Shown here piece by piece: positions 34,784-43,834 of a DNA stretch of 64,000 nt. Origin of the DNA: Hellea sp. (lineage in GTDB: Bacteria; Pseudomonadota; Alphaproteobacteria; Caulobacterales; Maricaulaceae); assembly GCA_020629135.1 (NCBI GenBank), contig JAHDDX010000001.1, forward strand, positions 32,456-96,455, given 5' to 3'. A program made the position numbers and the translations under genes. The notes under the pieces were generated by a model, which was not told where the DNA came from, did not search any database, and saw only the letters and a list, made by a program, of their open reading frames with translations. Positions within the stretch are counted from its first letter, which is position 1; the number at the start of each line of letters is the position of its first letter.

Positions 34784-35775
34784 TATCCCCATAAATTTCT
34801 TTGAGGTGGGTGCACGAGCGCCCCTTCATATTTTAACCCATGTTCAATATCGTCGCTGAGCAGAAGCGGGCCGTCCAGGTCGATAAAGTCCGCATAGCTT
34901 TCTAACATAATCATCGGCGCCATGGCCAATGATGAGGCGACCATACATCCGGCCATAATGACAAAACCCTTTGTTTTTGCCGTTTTTATAAGTGAATGCG
35001 CTTCGGTTAACCCGCCGGTTTTATCAAGCTTTATATTCACGGCCCGATAGCCGGCATCCCAAAGTCGATCCAGATCATTGACGCTGTGGATTGATTCATC
35101 CGCACAAATCGGGGGCGCATGCGCGATCAAATTTTCAGAAAAATTTTCATTCCCGGCTGGAACCGGTTGTTCAATCAGAACAATTTGGGGTTTGTTTAGA
35201 TGTTTTAGCAATCGTGCCATATCAGACTGATCAAAGGCTTCATTTGCGTCGACGATGATTTGTGCATCCGGTCTTGCGTCTATAATCTTTTCAACAGCCG
35301 TTATGCCTGACCAGTCCGACATTTTGGCTTTCAGCAATGGGTAGCCGGCGGCCGCCAAGGCGGCTTTTGCCATTTTTTCCGGTGTATCAACTGAGAGTGT
35401 AAAAGCCGTTTCTCTGGCGTCTGGTTGAGGGCAATCCAATAGGTCCCAAACAGGTTTTTTAGTTTGTCGACTTTTCAGGTCCCATAGGGCGCAATCCAGA
35501 GCGTTGCGGGCGGCCCCCGCTGGCATGAGGGATTGCAATTCCTGAACCGAAATGCCGTTTTCAATATCTGTGCGAATGGATTGAATTTCTGCGACGACGC
35601 TTTCCGGTGTTTCGTCATAGCGGGCATAGGGTCGGCATTCCCCGCGGCCCGTTTGGCCATTTTCTGAGATTTCGACGATAAGCGTTATAATCTCTGTTAG
35701 GGCGCTACGGGAAATCCGGAAGACACCTGCGACGGGCCATTTTTGCACCCGAAAATTTAAATCACGCTGAGGCAT
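34780..35775 (-). CDS. Dipeptide epimerase (L-Ala-D/L-Glu epimerase type, enolase superfamily)
   Basis: 331 residues. The two catalytic lysines lie in PLLKAKMSD (K-x-K) and in the second-half motif NIKLDKTGGLTEA. The metal ligands are DANEAFD, EQPV and CADESIHS. The DxD motif that marks dipeptide specificity in the last barrel strand may correspond to DFIDLDGP. It probably recycles murein dipeptides, in keeping with nagZ elsewhere in the window. The frame extends upstream to 35841, but ATG 35775 (MPQRDLNFRVQKWP) is the better start because it avoids the divergent mlaE gene and has GAGA upstream. Confidence 0.9.
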   Translation of the reverse strand: MPQRDLNFRVQKWPVAGVFRISRSALTEIITLIVEISENGQTGRGECRPYARYDETPESVVAEIQSIRTDIENGISVQELQSLMPAGAARNALDCALWDLKSRQTKKPVWDLLDCPQPDARETAFTLSVDTPEKMAKAALAAAGYPLLKAKMSDWSGITAVEKIIDARPDAQIIVDANEAFDQSDMARLLKHLNKPQIVLIEQPVPAGNENFSENLIAHAPPICADESIHSVNDLDRLWDAGYRAVNIKLDKTGGLTEAHSLIKTAKTKGFVIMAGCMVASSLAMAPMIMLESYADFIDLDGPLLLSDDIEHGLKYEGALVHPPQRNLWGY

Positions 35776-35818
35776 TCGTTCTCTTGACGTTGCAGTGAAT
35801 GATCTGCAACCTAGCACT

Positions 35819-36973
35819 ATGAGTGTCGGGGAAAAGCACAAATTCTTAGACGCGCCAGACTATGATGTAACACAGTCTGGGCGACGACTGACTTTGCGCG
35901 CGAGCGGCGCTTGGACATTGCTGCAAATCGCCGGAATAGATGAGCGATTGCGCGCGGATGTTGACCCATTGGATTATGATAATGTCACCTATGATCTATC
36001 AGATGTGACAGCCCTGGACACAGCCGGGGCCTATTTATTCGCCCGTGCAATTCGTTGCGATGAAGATGTTTGTTATCCCTATGAATTGCAGGGTGCCCAA
36101 AAGGGACAGGAAACTTTGATGCGGGCGGCAGCCGATGCCGCTATGGGGCGTCCCGCCCCGACAACGCGTCAATGGTATGATACTTTAACCCGGATGGGAC
36201 GAGCCACGGTGAAGTTCTGGGACGAGACCTATGATACATTGGCTTTTCTTGGGCAATTCCTCGTCGTTTTCGCTAAATTACTCGTCAATCCGCGCCGAAT
36301 TCGGTGGAAGTCAGTGGTCGCACTTATCGAAGATGTCGGGCTGAATGCCGCGCCGATCATAATGACCCTTAGCTTTTTTATCGGGGCCGTCATCGCCTAT
36401 ATGGGAGCCAATCTGTTGGCGTCATTCGGGGCACAGATTTTTATGGTCGAGTTGATCGGATTCTCGGTCTTGCGGGAATTTGCCGTGCTTATCACCGCAA
36501 TCATGTTGGCCGGTCGATCGGATTCCGCTTTTACGGCGCAAATTGGTGCGATGAAAATGCGACAGGAAATCGACGCGATGACTGTTATCGGGATGGATAC
36601 TTTTGAAACCCTGGTGGTTCCGCGGGCGATTGCCTGTTTAGTCTCGGCACCCGTCTTGACGTTTTTAGCGATGATTTCGGGGGTCGCTGGCGGTTTGTTG
36701 GTCGCCTGGTTCGGGATAACAGACATATCGCCGGTCTTGTTTTTCTCACGGTTTCAGGAAACCATTGGATTGAAGCATTTCTGGGTCGGAATGGCAAAAG
36801 CCCCGTTTTTTGCATTGATAATCGCCATAATAGGGTGTCGTCAGGGGCTGGCGGTGACAGGAAGCGTAGACTCCTTAGGGGCGCGGACGACGTCCAGCGT
36901 CGTTCAGGCGATTTTTTCAGTTATTGCTGTGGACGCCATGTTTGCGATTTTGTTCTATCAGATGGGGATCTAG
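35819..36973 (+). CDS. mlaE: Mla-type ABC transporter permease with N-terminal STAS-like domain
   Basis: 384 residues. Residues 1-110 resemble a STAS/MlaB domain (LDYDNVTYDLSDVTALDTAGAYLFARAI), fused to the MlaE permease core with five to six transmembrane helices. The core motifs are LIEDVGLNAAPIIMTLSFFIGAVIAYMG, ELIGFSVLREFAVLITAIMLAGRSDSAFTAQIGAMKMRQEIDAM and GVAGGLL. It moves phospholipids across the periplasm together with MlaF and MlaD, encoded next. A GTG at 35795 is an alternative start. The fusion takes the place of a separate MlaB. Confidence 0.92.
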   Translation: MSVGEKHKFLDAPDYDVTQSGRRLTLRASGAWTLLQIAGIDERLRADVDPLDYDNVTYDLSDVTALDTAGAYLFARAIRCDEDVCYPYELQGAQKGQETLMRAAADAAMGRPAPTTRQWYDTLTRMGRATVKFWDETYDTLAFLGQFLVVFAKLLVNPRRIRWKSVVALIEDVGLNAAPIIMTLSFFIGAVIAYMGANLLASFGAQIFMVELIGFSVLREFAVLITAIMLAGRSDSAFTAQIGAMKMRQEIDAMTVIGMDTFETLVVPRAIACLVSAPVLTFLAMISGVAGGLLVAWFGITDISPVLFFSRFQETIGLKHFWVGMAKAPFFALIIAIIGCRQGLAVTGSVDSLGARTTSSVVQAIFSVIAVDAMFAILFYQMGI

Positions 36974-36974
36974 G

Positions 36975-37766
36975 ATGGATTGGACCGGATTTGATCCCAA
37001 AGCAATGCCCGTGGAAGCCCGGGGTATTGTCACCCAGTTTGGGAACAATGTCATTCACGACAATCTGGAATTCCGTATGGCCTCTGAAGAGATTATTGGA
37101 TTGGTAGGTGGATCTGGTTCCGGTAAATCTGTTTTACTCAACACGTTATTGGGCCTCAAAAATCCGGAAGGCGGTAAGGTTTATTATTATGGGCGCGACC
37201 GATCCACTTTATCCAAAGAAGAACGCGCCAGTATGAAGAATAAAATGGGGGTTTTGTTTCAGGGCGGGGCTCTTTTCTCTTCGCTCACTGTGCGCGAAAA
37301 CATTATGGTCCCATTGCGCGAACACACAGATTTGTCAGTGCCTTTGATGCGTGAACTCGCGGATATGAAAGTGCATATGGTCGGGTTACCGGCTCAAGCT
37401 ACGAATTTATACCCTTCTGATTTGTCAGGGGGGATGCGTAAACGGGCTGGGCTGGCAAGGTCCCTTGCACTTGATCCTACCCTATTGTTTCTGGACGAAC
37501 CGACGGCTGGTCTGGATCCAATAGGAGCCAGTGCTTTTGATGAGCTGATTTTGGGATTGCGGGAAGCGATGAATTTAACGGTTTTAATGGTCACCCATGA
37601 TTTGGACTCGTTGTACAGGATCTGTGATCGTGTCGCTGTTTTAGTTGATAAACAGATTGCCATTGCTGATAGCTTGCCTAATGTAATGCAACATCCACAT
37701 CCATGGATTCAGGAATATTTCGGGGGGCCAAGGTCACGAGCTGCCATGTCGGCTCAAACTGGGTAG
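36975..37766 (+). CDS. mlaF: Mla-type ABC transporter ATPase
   Basis: 263 residues. Walker A GGSGSGKSVLLN, Q-loop LFQGGALFSSLTVRENI, signature LSGGMRKRAGLARSLALDP, Walker B LLFLDEPTAGLDPI and the switch MVTHDLDSL are complete. The GGALFSSLTV sequence is typical of MlaF/Ttg2A. The frame is open from 36924, but ATG 36975 follows the mlaE stop by one base and gives the normal N-terminus. Confidence 0.95.
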   Translation: MDWTGFDPKAMPVEARGIVTQFGNNVIHDNLEFRMASEEIIGLVGGSGSGKSVLLNTLLGLKNPEGGKVYYYGRDRSTLSKEERASMKNKMGVLFQGGALFSSLTVRENIMVPLREHTDLSVPLMRELADMKVHMVGLPAQATNLYPSDLSGGMRKRAGLARSLALDPTLLFLDEPTAGLDPIGASAFDELILGLREAMNLTVLMVTHDLDSLYRICDRVAVLVDKQIAIADSLPNVMQHPHPWIQEYFGGPRSRAAMSAQTG

Positions 37767-37770
37767 GTAA

Positions 37771-38739
37771 ATGGAAAACAAGGCACATTACGCATTGATA
37801 GGTTCATTTGTCCTGTTGGCACTTATTGCAGCGGTGAGTTTTGGCATGTGGCTGTCAAACTCTCAGTTTGATCAGCAATTTGATGAATATGAAGTCGTTT
37901 TTAACGGGCCCGTACGCGGCCTTTCGGAGGGCAGCGAAGTCCGTTTAAACGGATTGAATGTCGGCAATGTTTCGCAGTTGCGATTTGATATGAGCAACCC
38001 AAATTCAGTCGTCGTTGATATTCAAGTCATGGAAAACACGCCTATTTATTCCAATGCTCGGGCAAAGCTGGAACCGCAAGGATTAACGGGTTTGAGCTAT
38101 CTACAGATATTCCCGGGAACCGTTGCAGGCGGCGCAATGCCGGAACGGGGTCCACGGACAATTCCGGGGGAGATGAGCCAATTAGATGAGTTTTTCTCGG
38201 AAGGGGAGAACGTCATTGATGGGGCAAACCGGGCTTTGCGCCGGGTAAATGCGGTCTTGTCCGAAGATGCAATCCGGGATTTTCACGGTATCCTGGATAA
38301 TATCAATAACATTACGACTAATCTGAGAGATACAGATCTGGATCCGGAACTGGTTGAACGGGTGCTATTATCATTTGAACAAGCCGCGAAAGATGTGTCT
38401 GCTGCCGCGGTCGCAGTGGACCTTGCAGCGGTTGATTTTGATGCCTTTGTCAATCAGGAAGTCAAAGCCATGGTGGTCAAAGCTACTGCTTCATTGGACG
38501 GAGTGGATCTGGCTTTGGCTAATATTTCCGAATTTGCCGATGGGGGAACCTATCTAACGGCAGATGCACGTGACGCGATTAACCGGTTGTCGAATTCCGG
38601 TTTGACCGATCTTGAAGAAACGGCGGATGGTATCCGTCGACTGATCCTGGCGCTGAATGACATAGCTGAAAAACTTGAACGCAGCCCGGCGGCATTTTTG
38701 GCGGGTGAGGACATGGAAACTGTGGAGTTGCCGCAATGA
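37771..38739 (+). CDS. mlaD: MlaD-like MCE-domain lipid-binding protein
   Basis: 322 residues. An N-terminal transmembrane helix (about 8-28) is followed by one MCE domain (about 38-115: YEVVFNGPVRGLSEGSEVRLNGLNVGNVSQL). A long helical C-terminal part follows (about 130-310). MCE proteins form hexameric rings that carry lipids between membranes. The extended helical tail exceeds E. coli MlaD and is more like Ttg2C-type or PqiB-like proteins. It overlaps the downstream lipoprotein gene by four bases. Confidence 0.92.
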   Translation: MENKAHYALIGSFVLLALIAAVSFGMWLSNSQFDQQFDEYEVVFNGPVRGLSEGSEVRLNGLNVGNVSQLRFDMSNPNSVVVDIQVMENTPIYSNARAKLEPQGLTGLSYLQIFPGTVAGGAMPERGPRTIPGEMSQLDEFFSEGENVIDGANRALRRVNAVLSEDAIRDFHGILDNINNITTNLRDTDLDPELVERVLLSFEQAAKDVSAAAVAVDLAAVDFDAFVNQEVKAMVVKATASLDGVDLALANISEFADGGTYLTADARDAINRLSNSGLTDLEETADGIRRLILALNDIAEKLERSPAAFLAGEDMETVELPQ

Positions 38740-39359
38740 TAGGATCTGTCAGACTAAAAGGTATAGCGTTAGCGTCACTTGCCTTGGTGATGGGGGGATG
38801 TATTTCCGTATTGCCTGACCCGCAACCCGCGGATCTGGTTTACCGTTTACAGGCACCGGCAGCGGCGGTTTCGGCGAATGAAGATGCGATTGTTTTTCGG
38901 GTGGATCGTCCAACAGCCCCTGTTGCCTTGTTTCGCGATGATATTGTTGTTTCGCCAGATGGTCAGACCTTGGCCATTGCGGGCAATGCCAAATGGGCCC
39001 AAGCTATCCCTGATCTTATTCAACACAGTCTTACCCATGAGCTGGCATCACGACCTGATCTGATTGGTGTTTTGCCAACTTCGGGAGCTCGAACGACTCA
39101 CCGTGTGCATCTTACAATTCGAAACTTTGAAGCGGTGTATGATCAGGGGGCTGACAATGCGCCTTTGGTCAAAATCAATTATATGGCAACCGTTTCAGAT
39201 GCATCGACGCGAAATCTCTTGGGAACCCATTCTGTTGAACATTCACAGCGCGCATCCGCCAATACAATTTCATCCATTGTCGCGGCAAAAAGTAATGCAA
39301 ATCAGGCGGCGATGAATGAAATTTCTGACTGGTTGGTAACTTTGAAGCTAAATAGCTAG
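38736..39359 (+). CDS. ABC-type transport auxiliary lipoprotein (PqiC/DUF330-like)
   Basis: 207 residues. A signal peptide with lipobox (ALVMGGC) anchors it to a membrane. DPQPADLVYRLQAP and the later VDRPTAPVALFRDDIVV ... NAKWAQAIPDLIQHSL match the ABC-type auxiliary component family, which accompanies MCE systems. It ends the mlaEFD operon and overlaps mlaD by four bases. MlaA and MlaC are not encoded in this window, so the outer-membrane side of the route is not visible here. Confidence 0.85.
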   Translation: MIGSVRLKGIALASLALVMGGCISVLPDPQPADLVYRLQAPAAAVSANEDAIVFRVDRPTAPVALFRDDIVVSPDGQTLAIAGNAKWAQAIPDLIQHSLTHELASRPDLIGVLPTSGARTTHRVHLTIRNFEAVYDQGADNAPLVKINYMATVSDASTRNLLGTHSVEHSQRASANTISSIVAAKSNANQAAMNEISDWLVTLKLNS

Positions 39360-39367
39360 TTGCTGTT

Positions 39368-41446
39368 TTAGGTATTTAGGGCTGCGTCACAGATTAAAAA
39401 CGCCCGACCCGCATCTTTTTCAAATTTGGCTCTGTAAACATCCCTGTGTTTATCGCCTTGTTCCAGACTGTTGTGAAATTCTGCGGCAAAACCGGCCAGT
39501 TTCGCTTGCAATTCCGGATCTGATGCTAAGGCCGTCTTCAAATGATTGACTGGATCCGTAATACGTCTGGCTACAGAGGCGCTCATGGCATTGGCGCCTT
39601 GCGCCATTCGTGTGTCCGAAGCCTCTAAAATACAGCCATCATCGATGATAGCGCCTGGCGACAATCCCATTTGAGCCAAGGTCAAAATGATGTCGCCATA
39701 TTGGTTGGAATCATCTCGCGCCGTAATCCTATCAATAGCCATCGTTTCAGGTGAGTTTTCTCGTCCCGGAATAATACTTCGCCACCAAGGCTTGTTTTCG
39801 GTTTCCTGGCGGGTAGAGCGACGCATATCGGGAACGGTTCTTCTGAGGATGTCTTCCTCGGGATCAATTATAGGCTGTTGAGCAATATCCGGGGTTTCAA
39901 TTTTTAGGCTTAAGGGTTCGGTCGATGAACTAGAACTGTCTTGAGGTTCCGGAAATGCGACTTCTTCTGGGTCGGCAGCTTCGGAAACTTCATCCAGATC
40001 ATAGCTGGGTTGATCGACTGGCATTAGATTTAAAGCTCCACGCTCTGTTCGAAGAGATGGTGCTTCGTAATCTGAATCTGTGGGCAATTCTTTTGGGTTG
40101 CTTTCAGGGCTTGCCTTAACTGTCGTTCGTTCCATTCGTTTTTGCAAATCGATCATATCGGCTTCGATACGGGCGATTTCTTCTCGGGTCTGTGACAGAC
40201 TTTGCTGTACACGGCGGGCTGCCTTATCACTTATGGTTTCTGCTTTAGACGTAGAATAGCTCACCATATCTTCCATTTCAGCGAAGCGTTGTTTGATCGC
40301 GCTTTCAGCCAGTTGTGAGGCATTTGACAAGGCTTCGACGGTTTGTTTGCCGGCGGCGCTGGCATCAAACAGGCGTTCAGAGCTGACTTGCGCTGACAAT
40401 GACATATCGCGCATTTTCCTGACTTGTTCTTCCAACGCAATGGAAAGCGATTCCTGATCGCCGCGCAGGTCACTGACCATGGATTTGAGGTCGGAAATAT
40501 GTTTTGAAAAAACCTCATCCAGGCTATTAGCGCGGGTCTTTAATGCGTCGCCGAGATCGATCAGTTCTTTGTGGTTGGATTCAAGCGTATCGGCCGCTTC
40601 GACTGTATTGTTTCTGACAATATCAGAGGCTGAGTTGATTTTTTCTGCTGCGCCTTCAACGCTTATCCGGGCTTCATCAATCTTCGTTTCAGCCAATTGG
40701 GTGGAGTTGGATAGTTTTTCGGCATGTTCACCCAGCATTTTAGACAATGCGTTCATACGATCATCGAAAGTTTTCGCCATAGAGAATAAAGCTTCGCGCT
40801 CGGTCGATAGACGGGTCGCAATGATCTCTGTTTTCTCTTCGGTCGCGTAGGTACTGCGTCCCAATTGATCGCTATGTTCGGTTAGGACCTCTCCGAGTGT
40901 ATCCAGCCGGGAAATGGCCTGATCAATTTTGTCATTGAATTGGTCGACCTCACTTTGCAGTGTACCCGCCATTTCTTTACCGCGTCGTTTGGCGCTGTCA
41001 TCAGGCATTAAGAGCGTATGGGTCGTTTGTCCCAAATGGGCGGCGAGTTTGGTCAGATGACTTAGTTTCTGCAAAGCAATAATCGTGACGATGATCAAAC
41101 ACGCCGGGGCAATAACTAATAATCCCAAAGCGGCCAATTCCGATGGCGTAAGATTTGAACCGGCCGTTCCCAGGTTAAACAGCAAGTGGATCAGCAAGAC
41201 CGCACCGATGATCCAAATGGTTCCGGCGAGGAATGGGAAGATCCGCGACCAGAGACCCGTATTATTATCTACGTCTAACCCAGGTGATGAATCGCGTCGG
41301 GAAATGAACGCGGGAACGGGATCAGGTTCGTTGAGTGTGATTGCATCAAAGTCGGAATCTGCCGGACGTAAGCCGAGTTTTCCGCTTGCGCTTGAGCCGG
41401 AATCATCGGGCTCGATACTACTAATTTTGCTGGAAATATTTGACAA
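39368..41446 (-). CDS. Membrane-anchored coiled-coil protein (TipN-like architecture)
   Basis: 692 residues. An acidic N-terminus (1-65) is followed by two transmembrane helices (about 68-90 and 103-124), a long coiled-coil region (about 150-440, Ala/Glu/Lys-rich with SMC-like heptads) and an acidic Pro/Glu linker (about 440-550). A conserved-looking C-terminal domain follows (about 575-692: LTLAQMGLSPGAIIDDGCILEASDTRMAQGANAMSAS ... FLICDAALN). Two helices plus a long coil recall the Caulobacter polarity protein TipN, but I cannot confirm homology. It may organise a cell pole or septum. No operon partner is present. Confidence 0.6.
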   Translation of the reverse strand: MSNISSKISSIEPDDSGSSASGKLGLRPADSDFDAITLNEPDPVPAFISRRDSSPGLDVDNNTGLWSRIFPFLAGTIWIIGAVLLIHLLFNLGTAGSNLTPSELAALGLLVIAPACLIIVTIIALQKLSHLTKLAAHLGQTTHTLLMPDDSAKRRGKEMAGTLQSEVDQFNDKIDQAISRLDTLGEVLTEHSDQLGRSTYATEEKTEIIATRLSTEREALFSMAKTFDDRMNALSKMLGEHAEKLSNSTQLAETKIDEARISVEGAAEKINSASDIVRNNTVEAADTLESNHKELIDLGDALKTRANSLDEVFSKHISDLKSMVSDLRGDQESLSIALEEQVRKMRDMSLSAQVSSERLFDASAAGKQTVEALSNASQLAESAIKQRFAEMEDMVSYSTSKAETISDKAARRVQQSLSQTREEIARIEADMIDLQKRMERTTVKASPESNPKELPTDSDYEAPSLRTERGALNLMPVDQPSYDLDEVSEAADPEEVAFPEPQDSSSSSTEPLSLKIETPDIAQQPIIDPEEDILRRTVPDMRRSTRQETENKPWWRSIIPGRENSPETMAIDRITARDDSNQYGDIILTLAQMGLSPGAIIDDGCILEASDTRMAQGANAMSASVARRITDPVNHLKTALASDPELQAKLAGFAAEFHNSLEQGDKHRDVYRAKFEKDAGRAFLICDAALNT

Positions 41447-41578
41447 AAAGGTCGCTCTCGTTTTTTGTTGTGGATATTAACCTAAAATATGCACTTATAT
41501 CCTACAAGGCATAACCAATAGGGAAAAGGCGATAAATAATAAAACCATCGCCGGTGAATGGAAATAGGGGCTTGGGCA

Positions 41579-41815
41579 ATGTCTAAGTTAAGAACGGTTA
41601 AGTTAACCGCGCGTGAGCGCGACTATCTAAAGTCAGGCATAACACAACCTGGCGGTAAATTGCCTTTGTTTGACAATAAAGGGCAGCGGATTAATCCGAC
41701 GATTATCAAATCTTGCGTCAGCAAGGGATATGCGGCGCGCTGGTTTGCCAATCCGATCAAACCGGATTGGCTGGTTTGCCGCTTAACGGATGAGGGCCGT
41801 AAAGCGGTTTCCTAA
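41579..41815 (+). CDS. Small conserved-looking protein of unknown function
   Basis: 78 basic residues with no signal peptide or membrane segment. The middle reads GYAARWFANPIKPDWLVCRLTDEGRKAVS, where LTDEGR resembles the end of a winged-helix domain. An in-frame ATG at 41558 exists, but ATG 41579 has AGGGG eight bases upstream and is preferred. It lies between two minus-strand genes and overlaps the CPBP protease gene end by four bases. Function unknown. Confidence 0.65.
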   Translation: MSKLRTVKLTARERDYLKSGITQPGGKLPLFDNKGQRINPTIIKSCVSKGYAARWFANPIKPDWLVCRLTDEGRKAVS

Positions 41816-42969
41816 TCCATTATTCGAATATCGGTCTTTTTAGATCTGTATAACAACCAGGCTATAATTGTAATTGTCAGGATGCCGACTGGAATATCGA
41901 CGTCGGGATTAATACCCGCTTGGAATAAAGACGGTGTCGGTAAAACCGACCCTTCATAATTGACAAACATGGCCGCAAACATGTTGTTTCCAGCGTGCAG
42001 GCCGATGGCAGCTTCTAACCCGTCTTCAAAATAGACGATAACCGACAGAATGAACCCAAACATGAAGTAATGGCTCATAACGAGTAAATGTACGAGGCCA
42101 CCTTTCTCCGCACCAGCCTGAGATTCCGGGTTGGCTAGATGCATGGAGGCGAACATGGCGCTGGTGATAAAAAAGACCACCCATTTATTGGAAATGAAAT
42201 GTCCAAATCCCTGGTTGAAATAGCCTCGGAAAATGATTTCTTCTGTGGCCGATTGCAAAGGGATAAAAAGAATTGTTGCGATGGCGAACATGTAAAAACG
42301 CGAAGGATCAAAGGTGTTCTTAACCGGGCTGACGCCCGTGAAATGAAGAATAGCCGTTACGGTGCCCAAAACTCCCATCGTCACAATGATCGCATATAAA
42401 ATGCGTTGCCAGTCGATTTTAGATGCGGTTGTGTGAAGGCTGGTAAGAGAGCGTTTATGAAGAAATTTCTGAACGAGATAAACGCCCACAAGAACGCCAG
42501 GAAAGGACAATAACATTAAGGCGTAAGCGATGGGAGTGGCCCCAATCATTGCCGTCATGGCAGCACTGATTTCGGGGGAGTTACCCTGAGCAATCATTTG
42601 GTAAATGAAATATAGCGAGGTTACGGCGCAAATTCCTGTAAGCCAGCCCAAAACTTTTTGAGTTGTTCCTGTGTTGTAACGACTAAGAGCCCAAAATATT
42701 ATTGTTAAAATTACGGTTCCTAGACCGCCTAGCAATACCTTGGCGAAGGACCATATACCGGCTTCATCAAATTTTTCGGCAAAGGCATTTGTCATTTGTT
42801 CTACTAGTTCCGGATGACTTTCTGCGACGACATTCGGAATGGGACCAGCGATAACATTTTGAGCGACAATCCATCCGATTACAATGAACCAAAAGCCCAT
42901 TAACCAACTCCACCAGCGCGATTCGCCGTGCTGTGTTTGCGCAAAATAGGCTGTGTTTTTTGATAGCAT
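41812..42969 (-). CDS. CPBP-family intramembrane metalloprotease (CAAX/Rce1-like)
   Basis: 385 residues with about eight to ten transmembrane helices. The catalytic motifs of the ABI/Rce1 family are in place: EExxxRG in ATEEIIFRGYFNQGF, the FxxxH motif in FASMHLAN and the final His/Asn in LHAGNNMFAA. Bacterial members are glutamic-type intramembrane proteases with mostly unknown substrates. An N-terminal hydrophobic extension of about 180 residues makes it longer than minimal members. It is transcribed alone. Confidence 0.9.
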   Translation of the reverse strand: MLSKNTAYFAQTQHGESRWWSWLMGFWFIVIGWIVAQNVIAGPIPNVVAESHPELVEQMTNAFAEKFDEAGIWSFAKVLLGGLGTVILTIIFWALSRYNTGTTQKVLGWLTGICAVTSLYFIYQMIAQGNSPEISAAMTAMIGATPIAYALMLLSFPGVLVGVYLVQKFLHKRSLTSLHTTASKIDWQRILYAIIVTMGVLGTVTAILHFTGVSPVKNTFDPSRFYMFAIATILFIPLQSATEEIIFRGYFNQGFGHFISNKWVVFFITSAMFASMHLANPESQAGAEKGGLVHLLVMSHYFMFGFILSVIVYFEDGLEAAIGLHAGNNMFAAMFVNYEGSVLPTPSLFQAGINPDVDIPVGILTITIIAWLLYRSKKTDIRIMD

Positions 42970-43018
42970 GTTTTCGCCCTCCCTAAGTCTTAGCTATGGC
43001 TAAAAGGGAATGGTAAAC

Positions 43019-43048
43019 AAAAGAAAAACCGCGCCCAAAGGCGCGGTT
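43019..43048 (-). terminator. Rho-independent terminator after the RD/RY-rich protein gene
   Basis: Read on the minus strand: a 9-bp stem AACCGCGCC / GGCGCGGTT with a four-base loop, followed by TTTTTCTTTT. It lies about 25 bases beyond the stop of the gene at 43073-43738. Confidence 0.9.
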
Positions 43049-43072
43049 CAGTGTGTGGGGTAGGTTATGCAG

Positions 43073-43738
43073 TTAGTAAGGGCAGTTAATGATCCGTTCC
43101 GATCCTTGAACGATATATTCGCCGTCCCAGGGGTTTGAGCAAATTTTAACGCTGACCAATTCGCGGTGGCCGTGATGCCAACCTTCCATCGTCACCCGTT
43201 CACAGCGCGTCCGGTTTTGATAATAACCATAGCTGCCATATGTCGGCTGATAAAAGGCATAGCGGGTTGGCGCCCAGCGATAGCGACTATAGCCCGGCGT
43301 GCCTATGTGGAAGCTGATTCCGAGATTGCTTCGATAAGGCGTCGAATAGCCATATCCTCGTCGATAGCTGGAATAATTGCGATATCGATCCCATGGTGTG
43401 AAATTGCGGTGATATCTGTCTCGCGTGCGGTAGCTATGATGATATCTGTCGCGATATCGATCACGATAGCGATCCCGGTAACGGTCTCTATAGCGGTCTC
43501 GGTCGCGGTAATGCCGGTCATCTCGATCATAATGTCGATCTCGCCGCCAATCATCGTCATCATGTCGCCAATGTGGCTTGTTTGAAACCTTTTCCTGGGC
43601 CTTCATGGCGACAACGGATTTTGCCTGACCATGGTTGTGGGCTGGCGTTGCCGAAGCGGGGGCGGTGATTGCCATCATAGTGGTAGCCGTTGCCGCCAAT
43701 AGAGTGGTTTTTAAAAGGGTGGGGGATAGTGACTTCAT
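43073..43738 (-). CDS. Secreted Arg/Asp/Tyr-rich low-complexity protein
   Basis: 221 residues. A signal peptide (about 1-30, cleavage after ASA) precedes a highly charged stretch (57-110) dominated by RDRY units and Asp/His runs. A Tyr/Arg/Gly-rich middle follows, then a C-terminal segment with three cysteines (TRCERVTMEGWHHGHRE ... KICSNPWDGEY ... INCPY). The frame is open from 43807, but ATG 43738 has GGAGA upstream and starts the signal peptide. The Asp/His content hints at metal binding. No known domain is recognised. A terminator follows. Confidence 0.75.
   Translation of the reverse strand: MKSLSPTLLKTTLLAATATTMMAITAPASATPAHNHGQAKSVVAMKAQEKVSNKPHWRHDDDDWRRDRHYDRDDRHYRDRDRYRDRYRDRYRDRYRDRYHHSYRTRDRYHRNFTPWDRYRNYSSYRRGYGYSTPYRSNLGISFHIGTPGYSRYRWAPTRYAFYQPTYGSYGYYQNRTRCERVTMEGWHHGHRELVSVKICSNPWDGEYIVQGSERIINCPY
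43442..43507 (-). repeat. 12-bp periodic coding repeat (RDRY units)
   Basis: At least five consecutive RDRY units are encoded with a 12-base period and slightly diverged codons, inside the secreted RD/RY-rich protein gene. Copy number may vary between strains by slippage, although the codon divergence suggests the array is old. Confidence 0.8.
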
Positions 43739-43834
43739 AAGTGTCTCCTTTCGGTTAACCCTGATTTGACACAATTGGACTGAAAGCGTGCTGAAACCTC
43801 TATTCATTTTCCGTTAATTCTCTTAGGAAGGGGC

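Noticed and set aside
43442..43507. Possible CRISPR-like or satellite array
   Set aside because: The 12-base periodicity is explained by RDRY codon repeats in an open frame. There are no spacers and no cas genes nearby.
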